A stretch of DNA of 64,000 bases from Nitrosopumilus piranensis (GCF_000875775.1 NZ_CP010868.1:1251707-1315706); one strand, 5' to 3'; counted from the stretch's first letter, positions 1-7,868 are shown. Notes: a model not told the origin generated them from the sequence alone. Numbers and translations: made by a program.

Positions 1-6
1 GAAAAA

Positions 7-354
7 ATGGGTAAAGAAAAGAAAGGTTTGTTTGGAATTACAAGAAAGAGATTACCAAAACCAGTAAAGAATCTCAAAGAACTAAGCCAAGCAATTCAAG
101 ATGCAAGAGAAGCAATTGAGGAAGAGAATGCAGAAAAAGCAATTGAGATATTTGATGAGTTTGTAGACCCTAAAAAATCAGGAGAACAGATGATTGAAAA
201 TTTCTTTGATGAACACAGAGAAATAAGATTGTGGAAAATAAGACTAAAAGATAGAGGCGATGATTACATTGCTGAAAACAAAGAAAAGATGTTAATGTTA
301 TTTGGTAATGTCGAAGTTACAATCACAAAAAAACTTAGAAACGAAATTTCTTAA
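7..354 (+). CDS. Hypothetical charged protein (115 aa)
   Basis: I do not recognise this family. The product is 115 residues, soluble, rich in Lys and Glu, and looks mostly helical, with a possible coiled stretch around residues 25-50. There is no signal peptide, membrane segment or Cys cluster. It opens with ATG only six bases into the window, so its promoter lies outside. Its stop codon directly abuts the end of the convergent rhodanese gene. The even codon use and clean convergent boundary suggest a real gene, but the sequence gives no function. Confidence 0.7.
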   Translation: MGKEKKGLFGITRKRLPKPVKNLKELSQAIQDAREAIEEENAEKAIEIFDEFVDPKKSGEQMIENFFDEHREIRLWKIRLKDRGDDYIAENKEKMLMLFGNVEVTITKKLRNEIS

Positions 355-1161
355 TTATTCAGCAGACAAATCCCAGTAATTTGCATCTTCTTGTTTTGCA
401 GTAGGTTTTTGAAGATTCTTCCATTCCTTAAAAGAGCGAACATACAGTTTGGCATTTGGCAGTCCAGCAGTTTTTAGTGCATAATAGGCCAATCCAGAAA
501 GAGTTCCCACACTTCCACAGTACGTAATAATTTCAGAATTCCCAGTCACGCCACGATTATCAAGCAAGCGCTTCATGTCATCTTTTGGTCGTAAAATTTT
601 ATCATCTGATGCAAGGGTTCTGTATGGAAGGCTAATTGCCCCAGGAATATGTTGCTCAAGGAAATTTAGACGCTCTCTATTATCAATTAGAATCACATCA
701 TCTCTTTGTTTTGCAGTCTCTAGATAATCAGAGGTGGCCAAAATATCAGGCTGTAATTTCAAAGAGTGTCCCTTACTTTGTACGTCAGGAGTCTGAGAAT
801 CACTTTCCAATCCAAGAGACTTCCAATTACTATAAGTTGTTTCAAGAAGACTAACATCTGCATGTCCAAGATATTCTAATGTCCAAGCAACTCTTGATGC
901 TAGAGCACCAAATGTATCATCATAAACTACAACACGAGTCTCATCATCAATTCCCATTGAATTTACTAATTTTAAAACACGATCAGGGCTGTCATCAGAC
1001 AATAGATTTGCCAAGGGTAAATTTACAGCAGTAGAGATATGATCTTTTTTGTAATCATCTTCTCGTCTCACATCAATTACTCGAACGCTCTTATCTCTAA
1101 TCTCAGAACGTAAAGAATCTACGTCGGTTGTTATTTTACCAGATTCTGTCAAGCAGCGCAT
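355..1161 (-). CDS. Rhodanese-family thiosulfate/3-mercaptopyruvate sulfurtransferase
   Basis: This is a two-domain rhodanese of 268 residues, the usual length for the thiosulfate/mercaptopyruvate sulfurtransferase family. The N-terminal domain (about residues 10-125) has the fold motifs but no catalytic Cys. The C-terminal domain carries the active-site loop YCGSVGT, with Cys215 as the likely persulfide carrier. It overlaps the end of the sulfite/nitrite reductase gene by 13 bases and is probably co-transcribed with it. The listed ATG sits against a GGGTGA motif; a TTG three codons later (1152) would have better Shine-Dalgarno spacing and may be the true start. The link to reductive sulfur metabolism is inferred from the neighbour. 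Confidence 0.88.
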   Translation of the reverse strand: MRCLTESGKITTDVDSLRSEIRDKSVRVIDVRREDDYKKDHISTAVNLPLANLLSDDSPDRVLKLVNSMGIDDETRVVVYDDTFGALASRVAWTLEYLGHADVSLLETTYSNWKSLGLESDSQTPDVQSKGHSLKLQPDILATSDYLETAKQRDDVILIDNRERLNFLEQHIPGAISLPYRTLASDDKILRPKDDMKRLLDNRGVTGNSEIITYCGSVGTLSGLAYYALKTAGLPNAKLYVRSFKEWKNLQKPTAKQEDANYWDLSAE

Positions 1162-2957
1162 TCACCCTTTCCAGTTTTAGTATGGTAACTAGTATCGCTG
1201 CCATAATCAAGATAGAAATCAGGATCCTCATCTTTTGTTGGAGGAGTTGTTAGTGGTTCAATTGCTTTTCTAATGTCATTTATGGATTTGATTTGTGAGT
1301 CCTCACTATTATTTACAATTCTATGAATCCAAGATTTGAGAGTATCATCAGATTTTTTATTTTCTTTGAACAGTTCAATAATCTTCAAAATTACTGGGAT
1401 TACTCTTTTTGCAGGAACTCTGTGACAAATTTGTCCTAACATTGTATCTCCATCAGAACGACCACCAATCAACATCTGGTAGTTTGCATACATGTCTTTT
1501 CCAAGACGTGCACCTCCACCAAAGAATCCAATTGTTGCAATCCCATGTTGACCACAAGAATTTGGACAGCCACTAATTTTGATAGAGGAATCACGAAGAT
1601 CATCATCTTCATCAAGTTTTAATTCCAAGAATTTTCTTTGGATTTCTTTTGCTAGTCTATGTGAATTGGTTAATGCAAGATTACAAGATGTAGTACCAGA
1701 GCATCCAATAGGAGCAGTCATGGTAAGGGCACCAGATTTTGCCAATCCAATCTCAAGGAGTTTAGAATACAAACGTGGTAAATCATCTTCATGGACATAA
1801 CGTAATGCAACATTTTGAACAAAGCCTGCACGTGCTTTGCCTTCAGAAGAAAAGTCGCGAATAATATCAGCTAGTGCTTTTAGTTGATTAGAAGTGATAT
1901 CTCCTGCTTCAAGAGTGATAAAGACTGTGCGATAATCAGTTTGTTTTTGTTTTTCAGTGTTTGTTTTTAGCCATCTCGCATAACCATCAGGTGTTCCACT
2001 TCCACTCTCATCACTAATTCGAATTGGTCGTTTAATTTCATCAGGAGTGTGGTCTAAATCAAGTTGCGTAACTATAGATTGTGTAGCTTTTACAACAGCT
2101 CTCTCTTTTAAGACAAGGTTCTGGAATTTCTCCCAACCCATATCATTTACAAGATAACGCATTCTATTTCTTGCAAGATTTTTTCTATCCCCTAATCTAT
2201 CAAATATTCTCAATACAGCAATTGATGTGTAAAGTAAATCTTCTTCGGGAGTAAAGTCTTCTAATTGATGTCCAACAAATGATCTATTTCCCAATCCGCC
2301 ACCAAGGAAAATTTTGAATCCCCTTTGAGGAGTTCCATCTATTTCTTTGATTTGAGGAATTAATCCAACATCTACCATCCTTACCATTCCATGTTTCTCA
2401 CAACATGTGAAATTGAATTTGAATTTACGAGGAAGGTTTTGAGCCATTGGATTTCTCAAAAAGAATTTTGCAGTAGCAAGTGCATATGGTGTAGAATCAA
2501 ATTCTTCATCAGAACAAACACCAGACATTGGACTACACATTACATTTCGAACACTATTTCCACATGCTTCCCTTGAAGTTAATCCAACATCAGCTAATCC
2601 TCTAAAGATTTCTGAAACATCTTCAAGAATTACCCAATGTAGTTGAATGTTTTCTCTTGTTGAAAAGTGAGCACTTCCAATGGAATATTGTTCGCTGAGT
2701 TGAGAGATCTTTTCAAATTGATGAGGATAAATTTCACCTGCAGGAAGTTTAATTCTAACCATTGCATAGTCGCCAGTCATTCTAGTACCATATGCACCAT
2801 GTTGAAGTCTAAATCGTCTAAAACTATCTTCGTCATATTTTCCCTGACGGAACAGTTTTACAGTTTTTGCAAAATTATCTGCCTCTTCCATTCTTGCCCA
2901 ATTAATTTTAGGCTTGGGAGAATCAGCTGCAGATTGTTTAAGATCAGATATTGTCAA
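1149..2957 (-). CDS. Ferredoxin-dependent sulfite/nitrite reductase (siroheme, 4Fe-4S)
   Basis: This 602-residue protein belongs to the siroheme and [4Fe-4S] sulfite/nitrite reductase family. It has duplicated ferredoxin-like halves and the cluster-ligand pattern C-x5-C (Cys419, Cys425) followed by CPNSC (Cys464, Cys468). The family makes the six-electron reduction of sulfite to sulfide or nitrite to ammonia; sequence reading alone does not separate them. The co-transcribed rhodanese favours sulfite, while assimilatory nitrite reduction is the alternative. The start is TTG, about 25-30 bases after the TATA-like ATTTATATC on the minus strand, consistent with a leaderless mRNA. An inverted repeat lies between that box and the start. 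Confidence 0.88.
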   Translation of the reverse strand: MTISDLKQSAADSPKPKINWARMEEADNFAKTVKLFRQGKYDEDSFRRFRLQHGAYGTRMTGDYAMVRIKLPAGEIYPHQFEKISQLSEQYSIGSAHFSTRENIQLHWVILEDVSEIFRGLADVGLTSREACGNSVRNVMCSPMSGVCSDEEFDSTPYALATAKFFLRNPMAQNLPRKFKFNFTCCEKHGMVRMVDVGLIPQIKEIDGTPQRGFKIFLGGGLGNRSFVGHQLEDFTPEEDLLYTSIAVLRIFDRLGDRKNLARNRMRYLVNDMGWEKFQNLVLKERAVVKATQSIVTQLDLDHTPDEIKRPIRISDESGSGTPDGYARWLKTNTEKQKQTDYRTVFITLEAGDITSNQLKALADIIRDFSSEGKARAGFVQNVALRYVHEDDLPRLYSKLLEIGLAKSGALTMTAPIGCSGTTSCNLALTNSHRLAKEIQRKFLELKLDEDDDLRDSSIKISGCPNSCGQHGIATIGFFGGGARLGKDMYANYQMLIGGRSDGDTMLGQICHRVPAKRVIPVILKIIELFKENKKSDDTLKSWIHRIVNNSEDSQIKSINDIRKAIEPLTTPPTKDEDPDFYLDYGSDTSYHTKTGKGECAA

Positions 2958-2958
2958 T

Positions 2959-2977
2959 ACAAGGAAATTCCTTTGTG
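2959..2977. promoter_or_regulatory. Inverted repeat at the reductase transcription start (candidate operator)
   Basis: AAGGAAATTCCTT forms two six-base arms around a central A at 2961-2973, and imperfect symmetry continues into the flanks (ACA on the left, TGTG on the right). It lies between the minus-strand TATA-like element (2982-2990) and the TTG start of the reductase gene at 2957, where a repressor would block transcription. The operator role is inferred only from symmetry and position. Confidence 0.4.
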
Positions 2978-2981
2978 TTGT

Positions 2982-2990
2982 GATATAAAT
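2982..2990 (-). promoter_or_regulatory. TATA box of the sulfite/nitrite reductase gene
   Basis: On the minus strand this reads ATTTATATC, an archaeal TATA-like element 25-33 bases before the TTG start at 2957. The spacing fits leaderless transcription. Confidence 0.5.
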
Positions 2991-3148
2991 TTTTGAGAAA
3001 TGGAGGTTTTAGGGCTTAAACTTTCATGGACGACACAATATTTCCTATATTTTTTGAATAGTTATTTTACCAATATAGAATAATTAGTTGATCCTAATTT
3101 TTGATGTGCGTGGGAAAGTATTAATGGGTTCTAGGTAACAATTTTTTC

Positions 3149-3967
3149 ATGCAAGAAGCTACAGTAGCAGAACAATCAACAAAAATATTTACTGATGTTC
3201 GCGAAGTCGAAATTACTCAAGCTATTGCAAATGAATTTCATGAGGTTTTAATTGACAGAGCAGAGTCTGACGTTATCATTATTGGTGCAGGTCCTGCCGG
3301 TCTTACTGCAAGCAGAGAACTATCAAACTTGGGTTTCAAGGTTTTAGTTATTGAACAAAACAACTACCTAGGCGGAGGATATTGGCTAGGAGGATATATG
3401 ATGAATCCAGTTACTGTAAGAGAACCTGCACAAAAAATTTGGGATGAATTGGGGATTCCATACAAAAAAGTAAAGGAAGGATTGTATTTGACACCAGGAC
3501 CACATGCAGTATCAAAATTAATTGCAGGCGCATGTGATGCAGGAGTAAAATTCTTACAACTAACAAAGTTTGATGATTTAGTTCTAAAGAACGGAAGAGT
3601 TGCAGGAATTGTTGTAAATTGGATGCCAGTTTCAGCATTACCACGCAACATTACATGTGTTGATCCAGTTGCATTTGAAGCCAAAGTAATCATTGATGCT
3701 TCAGGTCATGATTCTGTTGCAGTAAAAAGACTAGTAGACAGAGGTCTTGCAGAATGGAAGGGAATGGAACCAATGTTTGTAAACGATGGAGAAGAACATG
3801 TAGTTCACAAGACAGGGGAAATATATCCAGGACTTATTGCAGCTGGAATGTCAGTTACTGAAACTCATGGTTTGGCAAGAATGGGACCTACATTTGGTTC
3901 AATGTTGTATTCTGGAAAAAGAGCAGCTGAAATTGCAGCTGAAAAAATCAAAGAGCTAGAAAGATAA
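3149..3967 (+). CDS. thi4: Thiamine thiazole synthase, Thi4 family (Cys type)
   Basis: The 272-residue protein makes the thiazole half of thiamine from NAD and glycine. It has the N-terminal dinucleotide-binding motif GAGPAG (about residues 46-51), the following acidic residue in VIEQ, and the Thi4 signature GGGYWLGGYMMN. At the sulfur-donor position the sequence is ITCVDP, so Cys170 is present. In yeast and Haloferax this Cys gives its own sulfur (single-turnover enzyme), whereas methanogens have His here and use free sulfide. The gene is divergent from the reductase operon; AGTATTAATG about 30 bases before ATG is a plausible TATA box. No TPP riboswitch is visible upstream. Confidence 0.92.
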   Translation: MQEATVAEQSTKIFTDVREVEITQAIANEFHEVLIDRAESDVIIIGAGPAGLTASRELSNLGFKVLVIEQNNYLGGGYWLGGYMMNPVTVREPAQKIWDELGIPYKKVKEGLYLTPGPHAVSKLIAGACDAGVKFLQLTKFDDLVLKNGRVAGIVVNWMPVSALPRNITCVDPVAFEAKVIIDASGHDSVAVKRLVDRGLAEWKGMEPMFVNDGEEHVVHKTGEIYPGLIAAGMSVTETHGLARMGPTFGSMLYSGKRAAEIAAEKIKELER

Positions 3968-4033
3968 AGCAATTCGTTTGTTACTAATCTTTAATTAACT
4001 TGAAAAAAATGCGATGTAATTACAAATCAAAAT

Positions 4034-4222
4034 CTACTTTGTAATGTTTTCATGCATGCCCCATTTGAGATGATATTCCTTTTCCGTAATTGGAATTCTG
4101 GATTTGCATTTTAGACACCTACGAATTTTGTTATGTTTAGAATATCTCCAAACATGGGCTTCACTTTTTTTATGACAGTTCATACTATTGTATGGCATAC
4201 TAGTATTTAGGAAACGAGACAT
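4034..4222 (-). CDS. Small Cys/His protein, possible zinc-binding (62 aa)
   Basis: I do not recognise this protein. It is basic and carries CLKC followed by spaced histidines near the C-terminus, plus an NCH and further His residues near the N-terminus, so zinc binding is possible. Internal ATG codons (Met9, Met14) could be the true start. It lies divergent from the microprotein cassette, with two TATA-like stretches in the 70-base gap. No homology evidence is available here, so confidence is moderate. Confidence 0.45.
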   Translation of the reverse strand: MSRFLNTSMPYNSMNCHKKSEAHVWRYSKHNKIRRCLKCKSRIPITEKEYHLKWGMHENITK

Positions 4223-4265
4223 AGACGGTATATTTTCTAATCAAAAAGTGTAAGAATTACGCCGG

Positions 4266-4271
4266 TATATA
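4266..4271 (+). promoter_or_regulatory. TATA box of the microprotein cassette
   Basis: GGTATATATC contains a clean TATATA about 25 bases before the ATG at 4294. This is the standard thaumarchaeal leaderless spacing and is the best evidence that the tiny genes downstream are expressed. Confidence 0.55.
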
Positions 4272-4293
4272 TCAAGGGAAAACTACACATAGT

Positions 4294-4410
4294 ATGTTTA
4301 AAAAAATTATTGAAAAATTACGATTTGGTTCTTCCAAAATCAAAGCAGTAAAAGATGTAAATGCATTTGAAGAATCCAAGAATAAGAAATCCAAGGATGC
4401 AGGAAAATAA
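4294..4410 (+). CDS. Basic microprotein (38 aa), first gene of the cassette
   Basis: This 38-codon ORF starts with MFKKIIEKLRFG and is strongly basic with an amphipathic N-terminal helix. It follows a well-placed TATA box, and its TAA stop directly abuts the ATG of the next tiny gene, so the two are probably translated from one mRNA. I recognise no domain. The promoter spacing and tight packing are the only support for reality. Confidence 0.5.
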   Translation: MFKKIIEKLRFGSSKIKAVKDVNAFEESKNKKSKDAGK

Positions 4411-4518
4411 ATGACATATCATTGCAAACATTGCAATTTTACTTGGGATGCATCAGAAGATAATTTTCAGAAATTACTTCTCCATGAAAAGAGTCACAAA
4501 AGAAAGGTTTCAAATTGA
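4411..4518 (+). CDS. C2H2 zinc-finger microprotein (35 aa)
   Basis: The whole protein is a single zinc finger: Cys5-x2-Cys8, a 16-residue spacer, then His25-x3-His29, with aromatic residues at 10, 12 and 19. The gene begins on the base after the stop codon of the preceding ORF. It is a paralogue of the 51-residue protein at 4606-4761, which has the same spacing. Proteins like this may bind nucleic acid or other proteins; the sequence does not say which. It is short, but the intact metal-ligand pattern argues that it is coding. Confidence 0.6.
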   Translation: MTYHCKHCNFTWDASEDNFQKLLLHEKSHKRKVSN

Positions 4519-4622
4519 TGTCAAGTGTCAATGAACCCAATAACAAATATCACATAGATATCAAGCAATTCAAATTACAAGTTTTTGTAAAAGGAGTTCT
4601 ACAAAATGAAGTACAAATGTAA
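4518..4622 (+). CDS. Possible microprotein bridging two zinc-finger genes (34 aa)
   Basis: This ORF starts at an ATG that shares one base with the TGA of the preceding finger gene, and runs 17 bases into the next finger gene in another frame. It has no recognisable motif. It could be a genuine coupled gene or simply an open frame across the spacer. The Shine-Dalgarno-like aaggag of the next gene lies inside it. Confidence 0.25.
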   Translation: MSSVNEPNNKYHIDIKQFKLQVFVKGVLQNEVQM

Positions 4623-4761
4623 GGAATGTGATTTTCATTGGATTGGAACATCATACACATTTGATGAGGTACGTAAACATGAAAAAACTCATTTGAAAAG
4701 CAAAGTTAAAACAATCAAGCCTAAAATATCCAACACTCAAAATAAGATTTCCAAAAAATAA
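4606..4761 (+). CDS. C2H2 zinc-finger microprotein (51 aa)
   Basis: Residues 1-30 form one zinc finger with Cys5-x2-Cys8, a 16-residue spacer and His25-x3-His29. A Lys-rich tail of about 20 residues follows and could contact nucleic acid. It has the same ligand spacing as the 35-residue protein at 4411 and is likely a duplicate. AAGGAG about nine bases before ATG is a good Shine-Dalgarno site, as expected for an internal gene of an archaeal operon. The function is unknown; DNA, RNA or protein binding are all possible. Confidence 0.62.
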   Translation: MKYKCKECDFHWIGTSYTFDEVRKHEKTHLKSKVKTIKPKISNTQNKISKK

Positions 4762-4813
4762 TAGAATGATTTTGAATTAGATTATTACTTACGTTTAGAA
4801 CATTATTTTTATT

Positions 4814-4876
4814 GTGAATTCAGTGAAGGCAGACCTACATCGCATGTATAAGGTAGCTGTCTTATCACGAATTCAC
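4814..4876. other. Long imperfect hairpin (possible structured RNA or regulatory element)
   Basis: GTGAATTC at 4814-4821 pairs with GAATTCAC at 4869-4876. Inside, GTG pairs with CAC, AAGGCAG with CTGTCTT, CCT with AGG, and ACAT with ATGT around a CGC loop. That gives about 25 base pairs in 63 bases with only small bulges. It stands alone between the microprotein cassette and the SHOCT gene. It could be a small RNA, a 3' processing signal or a relic inverted element. Confidence 0.5.
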
Positions 4877-4983
4877 TAATCAATTATGTCATTTGTTATT
4901 ATTAAAACAGATTAGAGTTGATTTAAGTCTGGATTAGATCATCTTACTTATGGATTATATCCATAATTGATCTACGGTCACTC

Positions 4984-5457
4984 ATGAAACAAATGAGAAA
5001 TCAAAAAGCAATAATTAATACACAAATCGGTCCCATGTTGCCATCATCTCAAAAAATTAATCAAGATATATCAGATTTTCAAGAGTCATTTAAAACAAAT
5101 GCCACAATAGCAAAAGATTTTGTGATTAAAGAAAAACGGGCTAGACTAAAAGATTTGAATGAGAAAATTACCAGTATTCCAGACAAGGTATCAACATCAG
5201 AGTACTGGAATAAACTAAAAAATTCTACAAAAACAACATCTAAAATTATTCAAAACGCTACTAAAGATGGATTAAAAGAGTCAAGAGGCCCCATAAACAA
5301 ATTTAAAAAATTTGTTACAGGCATGTTCATCAGAGAAAAATATCCTGGAGAAAGGGATCTTGAACTTTTAACAAAACTTGCAGAATTAAAACAAAAGAAA
5401 ATAATTACTCAAAAAGAATTTAATTCAAAAAAGAAGAAAATTCTTGCAAAAATCTAA
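4984..5457 (+). CDS. Hypothetical protein with C-terminal SHOCT-like domain (157 aa)
   Basis: The last 35 residues (about 122-157) match the SHOCT pattern: LLTKLAELKQKKIITQKEF followed by Lys-rich helix, a short C-terminal module often attached to unrelated N-terminal domains. The first 120 residues are basic and helical with no recognised domain and no membrane segment. The 220-base gap upstream holds a long hairpin and the near-palindrome TATGGATTATATCCATA. The role is unknown. SHOCT domains are thought to help oligomerisation, but that is family knowledge of low specificity. Confidence 0.7.
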   Translation: MKQMRNQKAIINTQIGPMLPSSQKINQDISDFQESFKTNATIAKDFVIKEKRARLKDLNEKITSIPDKVSTSEYWNKLKNSTKTTSKIIQNATKDGLKESRGPINKFKKFVTGMFIREKYPGERDLELLTKLAELKQKKIITQKEFNSKKKKILAKI

Positions 5458-5522
5458 GAAAGACTTGCACAGATATCAATTAGAATCCATAACTACTTAT
5501 CAGCATCTGAAAAACATAAGAG

Positions 5523-5702
5523 ATGAATAAAAATATCCTAATTTTTTCATTAGGAGTTGCCATAACAATTTTGATTGGCATTGTGATTGTAACTAATTTT
5601 GATTGGTTTTCACAAGAGTGGTTGATAGGATTGGCCATAATTGTGATAGGTTTTGCAGCCATTGGGATTTTTGTGTATTCAAAAATTAAAAAGAACATAT
5701 AA
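5523..5702 (+). CDS. Small two-helix membrane protein (59 aa)
   Basis: Translation gives two hydrophobic helices (about residues 4-22 and 34-53) joined by a short loop containing NFDWFSQEW, ending in a basic KIKKN tail. The pattern, Lys before the first helix and a basic C-terminus, is that of a real small membrane protein rather than random sequence. I recognise no family. It is followed by the convergent Usp gene. Confidence 0.5.
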   Translation: MNKNILIFSLGVAITILIGIVIVTNFDWFSQEWLIGLAIIVIGFAAIGIFVYSKIKKNI

Positions 5703-5751
5703 TTTCTAATTGCTACCTTAAATTTTGTAAAATAGCATTACATTGATTTGA

Positions 5752-6222
5752 TTAAATTTTTTCAACATCAATCAAAGTTACAGGGCAAGATACGTTTTCA
5801 ACTACTTTTCGAGATACACTACCCAAAGAAAGCAGTTTCTTGACTCCCTTTAACTTCCTACGTTTTGCCATAACAACTAGATCTACATTTTCATTCTGCA
5901 CAATATTTAGAATTTTTTCTGCAGCATTTCCCATTTCGACTTTAACTTGAACATTTATGTTTTCATCTTTGCATTCCTGACTTCTTTGTTCCATCTCTTT
6001 TACCATTTCTTGACGGATTGATTCATTAGCTTCTTGTATACTGTTTAACATTTTTTCTCGTTCTGATTCAGATAAAGCAAATGTGGCAGGGTGTTGAATT
6101 TCTTCAATTACATGTAAAAGGATAATTTTAGAAGATGATTCCTTTGCGGCATGTATTGCATGTTTGAGTGCAAGATCTCCAGCTGGAGTTCCCCCATGAG
6201 GTACTAGAATTGTTTTGTACAT
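5752..6222 (-). CDS. Universal stress protein (UspA family, 156 aa)
   Basis: This is a single-domain Usp protein with the alpha/beta fold start TILVPHGGTPAGDLALKHA and the C-terminal SLGSVSRKVVENVSCPVTLI. The ATP-binding motif G-x2-G-x9-G-S is incomplete: the first Gly is replaced in AKRRKLKG, so nucleotide binding is uncertain. It is the first of four Usp genes in 6.5 kb and follows the SLC13 transporter in the same direction with a 44-base gap, so it may be co-transcribed. Usp proteins usually act in stress or energy sensing. Confidence 0.88.
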   Translation of the reverse strand: MYKTILVPHGGTPAGDLALKHAIHAAKESSSKIILLHVIEEIQHPATFALSESEREKMLNSIQEANESIRQEMVKEMEQRSQECKDENINVQVKVEMGNAAEKILNIVQNENVDLVVMAKRRKLKGVKKLLSLGSVSRKVVENVSCPVTLIDVEKI

Positions 6223-6266
6223 GTCGAATTCTCATTGAATTAGTAAATAAACTATAAAGACATTTA

Positions 6267-7685
6267 TCAAAAAAGAAATTTTGTCGAAATAAATATTGTA
6301 AAGGCAGAAATCAATCCAATAGCCATAGCATTAAGCACGAGACCATGTTTTACCATTGCTTTAATTGGAATCTGTGCTTTTTCATAAATTAAAGCATTAG
6401 GGGGAGTGCCCATTGGAAGTAAAAATGCAAACGATGTGGCAACAGTTATGGCAAATAAAATTGGTAATGGAGTCCACCCGTTAAGTAATGCCATGGTTCC
6501 TACTATCGGAATGAATATTGCTGCAGTAGCAGTATTTGATTTCACATTGGTTAGAAACATGATCATTGCTACTAAAATGACAATCACAAACTCAAATGGA
6601 TAATTCCCAACAAATGCAAAATATTGTGCAATCCAGTTTGCCAAACCAGAATCTACAAATGCTAATGATAATGCAAATCCCCCTCCTAACAAAAACAACA
6701 ATCCATAAGGAAGTCTTTCAATACCAGCCCAATTCATTAAACTTTCAGAACGGGTTTTTGGTAAAACAAAAAGAGAGATACCTCCCAAAATAGCAATTAC
6801 TGAATTTGTAATAAAAGAATTATCTGGTTGCCATAACGGAATAGTAAACATTAGCACCAACACCACCAACAGTACTACCAGAACTGTTTTTTGTTCCAGG
6901 GTTATTTTTCCAATTTGTGATTTTTCAAGTAACAAAGTGTTTTTAATTTCAGATGTGGTTTCAAAGTTAGATTTCCCAATTTGTCTACTCATATAAAATC
7001 CACAAATTATTAGCATAGAAAATGCTAATGGAGCTCCAAACAGAGACCATTCTGCAAATGTCACTTTATGTGCAAACATCTCCATCACAGTTGCAGCATA
7101 AAGTAGGTTTGGAGGAGCACCAATTAAAGTTGCAACACTACCAATTGATGAAGCATAAGATATAGACAACATGAAAATAATTTTAAATTTTGTTGTAATG
7201 AAATTAGTTTTTGTTAGTGCTGTCAAAATAATGCCTGCTACTGGAAGCAATATCAAAACCACTGTAGTACTCATAACAACAGTAGATAACAAAGCAGTTG
7301 TTATCATAAAACCCCAAAGAATTCTCTTGGGAGAATATCCAAACACAGAAATTAATTCAAAAGCAATCTTCCTATGTAAGCCAGATTTTTCGATAGCTAG
7401 TGCTATCATAAACATTCCAAGAAGCAATACAATTATTGGATGCATATATTCAGCTGCAACTTGTTTCACAGGTAAAACACCTAGTACAGGAATCAATCCT
7501 ATAGGAAGAAGTGCGGTTGCATAAACAGGGATTGCTTCTGTGATCCACCAAACAATCATCCAGACAGAAATAGCAAGAACAGATTTTGCATTTTCAGACA
7601 TACCATCAGGAGTGGGCATGAATAAAATTAGAAAAAACAGTAAAGGTCCTAAACCCATCCCAAAGCGTCTAAGATTAAATTTCAT
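6267..7685 (-). CDS. SLC13/DASS-family anion transporter
   Basis: The 472-residue integral membrane protein has about 11-12 hydrophobic helices and both hallmark regions of the divalent anion:sodium symporter family: the N-terminal GSVATLIGAPPNLL loop and its pseudo-symmetric C-terminal partner LLPMGTPPNALIYEKA, preceded by the SNTATAAIFIPI helix. The family moves dicarboxylates, citrate or sulfate, usually with sodium. The substrate cannot be read from the sequence. It lies upstream of a Usp gene and near a malate/lactate dehydrogenase-like gene, which weakly suggests a dicarboxylate. Confidence 0.88.
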   Translation of the reverse strand: MKFNLRRFGMGLGPLLFFLILFMPTPDGMSENAKSVLAISVWMIVWWITEAIPVYATALLPIGLIPVLGVLPVKQVAAEYMHPIIVLLLGMFMIALAIEKSGLHRKIAFELISVFGYSPKRILWGFMITTALLSTVVMSTTVVLILLPVAGIILTALTKTNFITTKFKIIFMLSISYASSIGSVATLIGAPPNLLYAATVMEMFAHKVTFAEWSLFGAPLAFSMLIICGFYMSRQIGKSNFETTSEIKNTLLLEKSQIGKITLEQKTVLVVLLVVLVLMFTIPLWQPDNSFITNSVIAILGGISLFVLPKTRSESLMNWAGIERLPYGLLFLLGGGFALSLAFVDSGLANWIAQYFAFVGNYPFEFVIVILVAMIMFLTNVKSNTATAAIFIPIVGTMALLNGWTPLPILFAITVATSFAFLLPMGTPPNALIYEKAQIPIKAMVKHGLVLNAMAIGLISAFTIFISTKFLF

Positions 7686-7718
7686 TTTTTGCGTGCACCC
7701 TATTAGTAATTATCAGTG

Positions 7719-7868
7719 TTATTCTTGAGATAATACATCCGTATTTTCTATTTCTTCAAAGCTTGTACCTTTGCATTGGGGGCATTCTGAAATATTTGTA
7801 ACACCTGCTTTTTTAGAAAAAACATTACCACAGTTCTTGCAAACACGTAGTTCCTCAAGTAATACCAT
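7719..7868 (-). CDS. Zinc-ribbon microprotein (49 aa)
   Basis: Reading the minus strand from the ATG at 7868 gives a 49-residue protein with Cys10-x2-Cys13 and Cys29-x2-Cys32, the classic two-knuckle zinc ribbon, followed by an acidic tail (FEEIENTDVLSQE). The pattern resembles the short rubredoxin-like and Zn-ribbon proteins common in archaea. Its stop lies 33 bases upstream of the SLC13 start, in the same direction. The role is unknown. Confidence 0.6.
   Translation of the reverse strand: MVLLEELRVCKNCGNVFSKKAGVTNISECPQCKGTSFEEIENTDVLSQE

Noticed and set aside
2958-3148. A TPP riboswitch upstream of thi4
   Set aside because: The conserved CUGAGA and ACCUGAU-type elements are not present; only a TATA-like promoter is visible.
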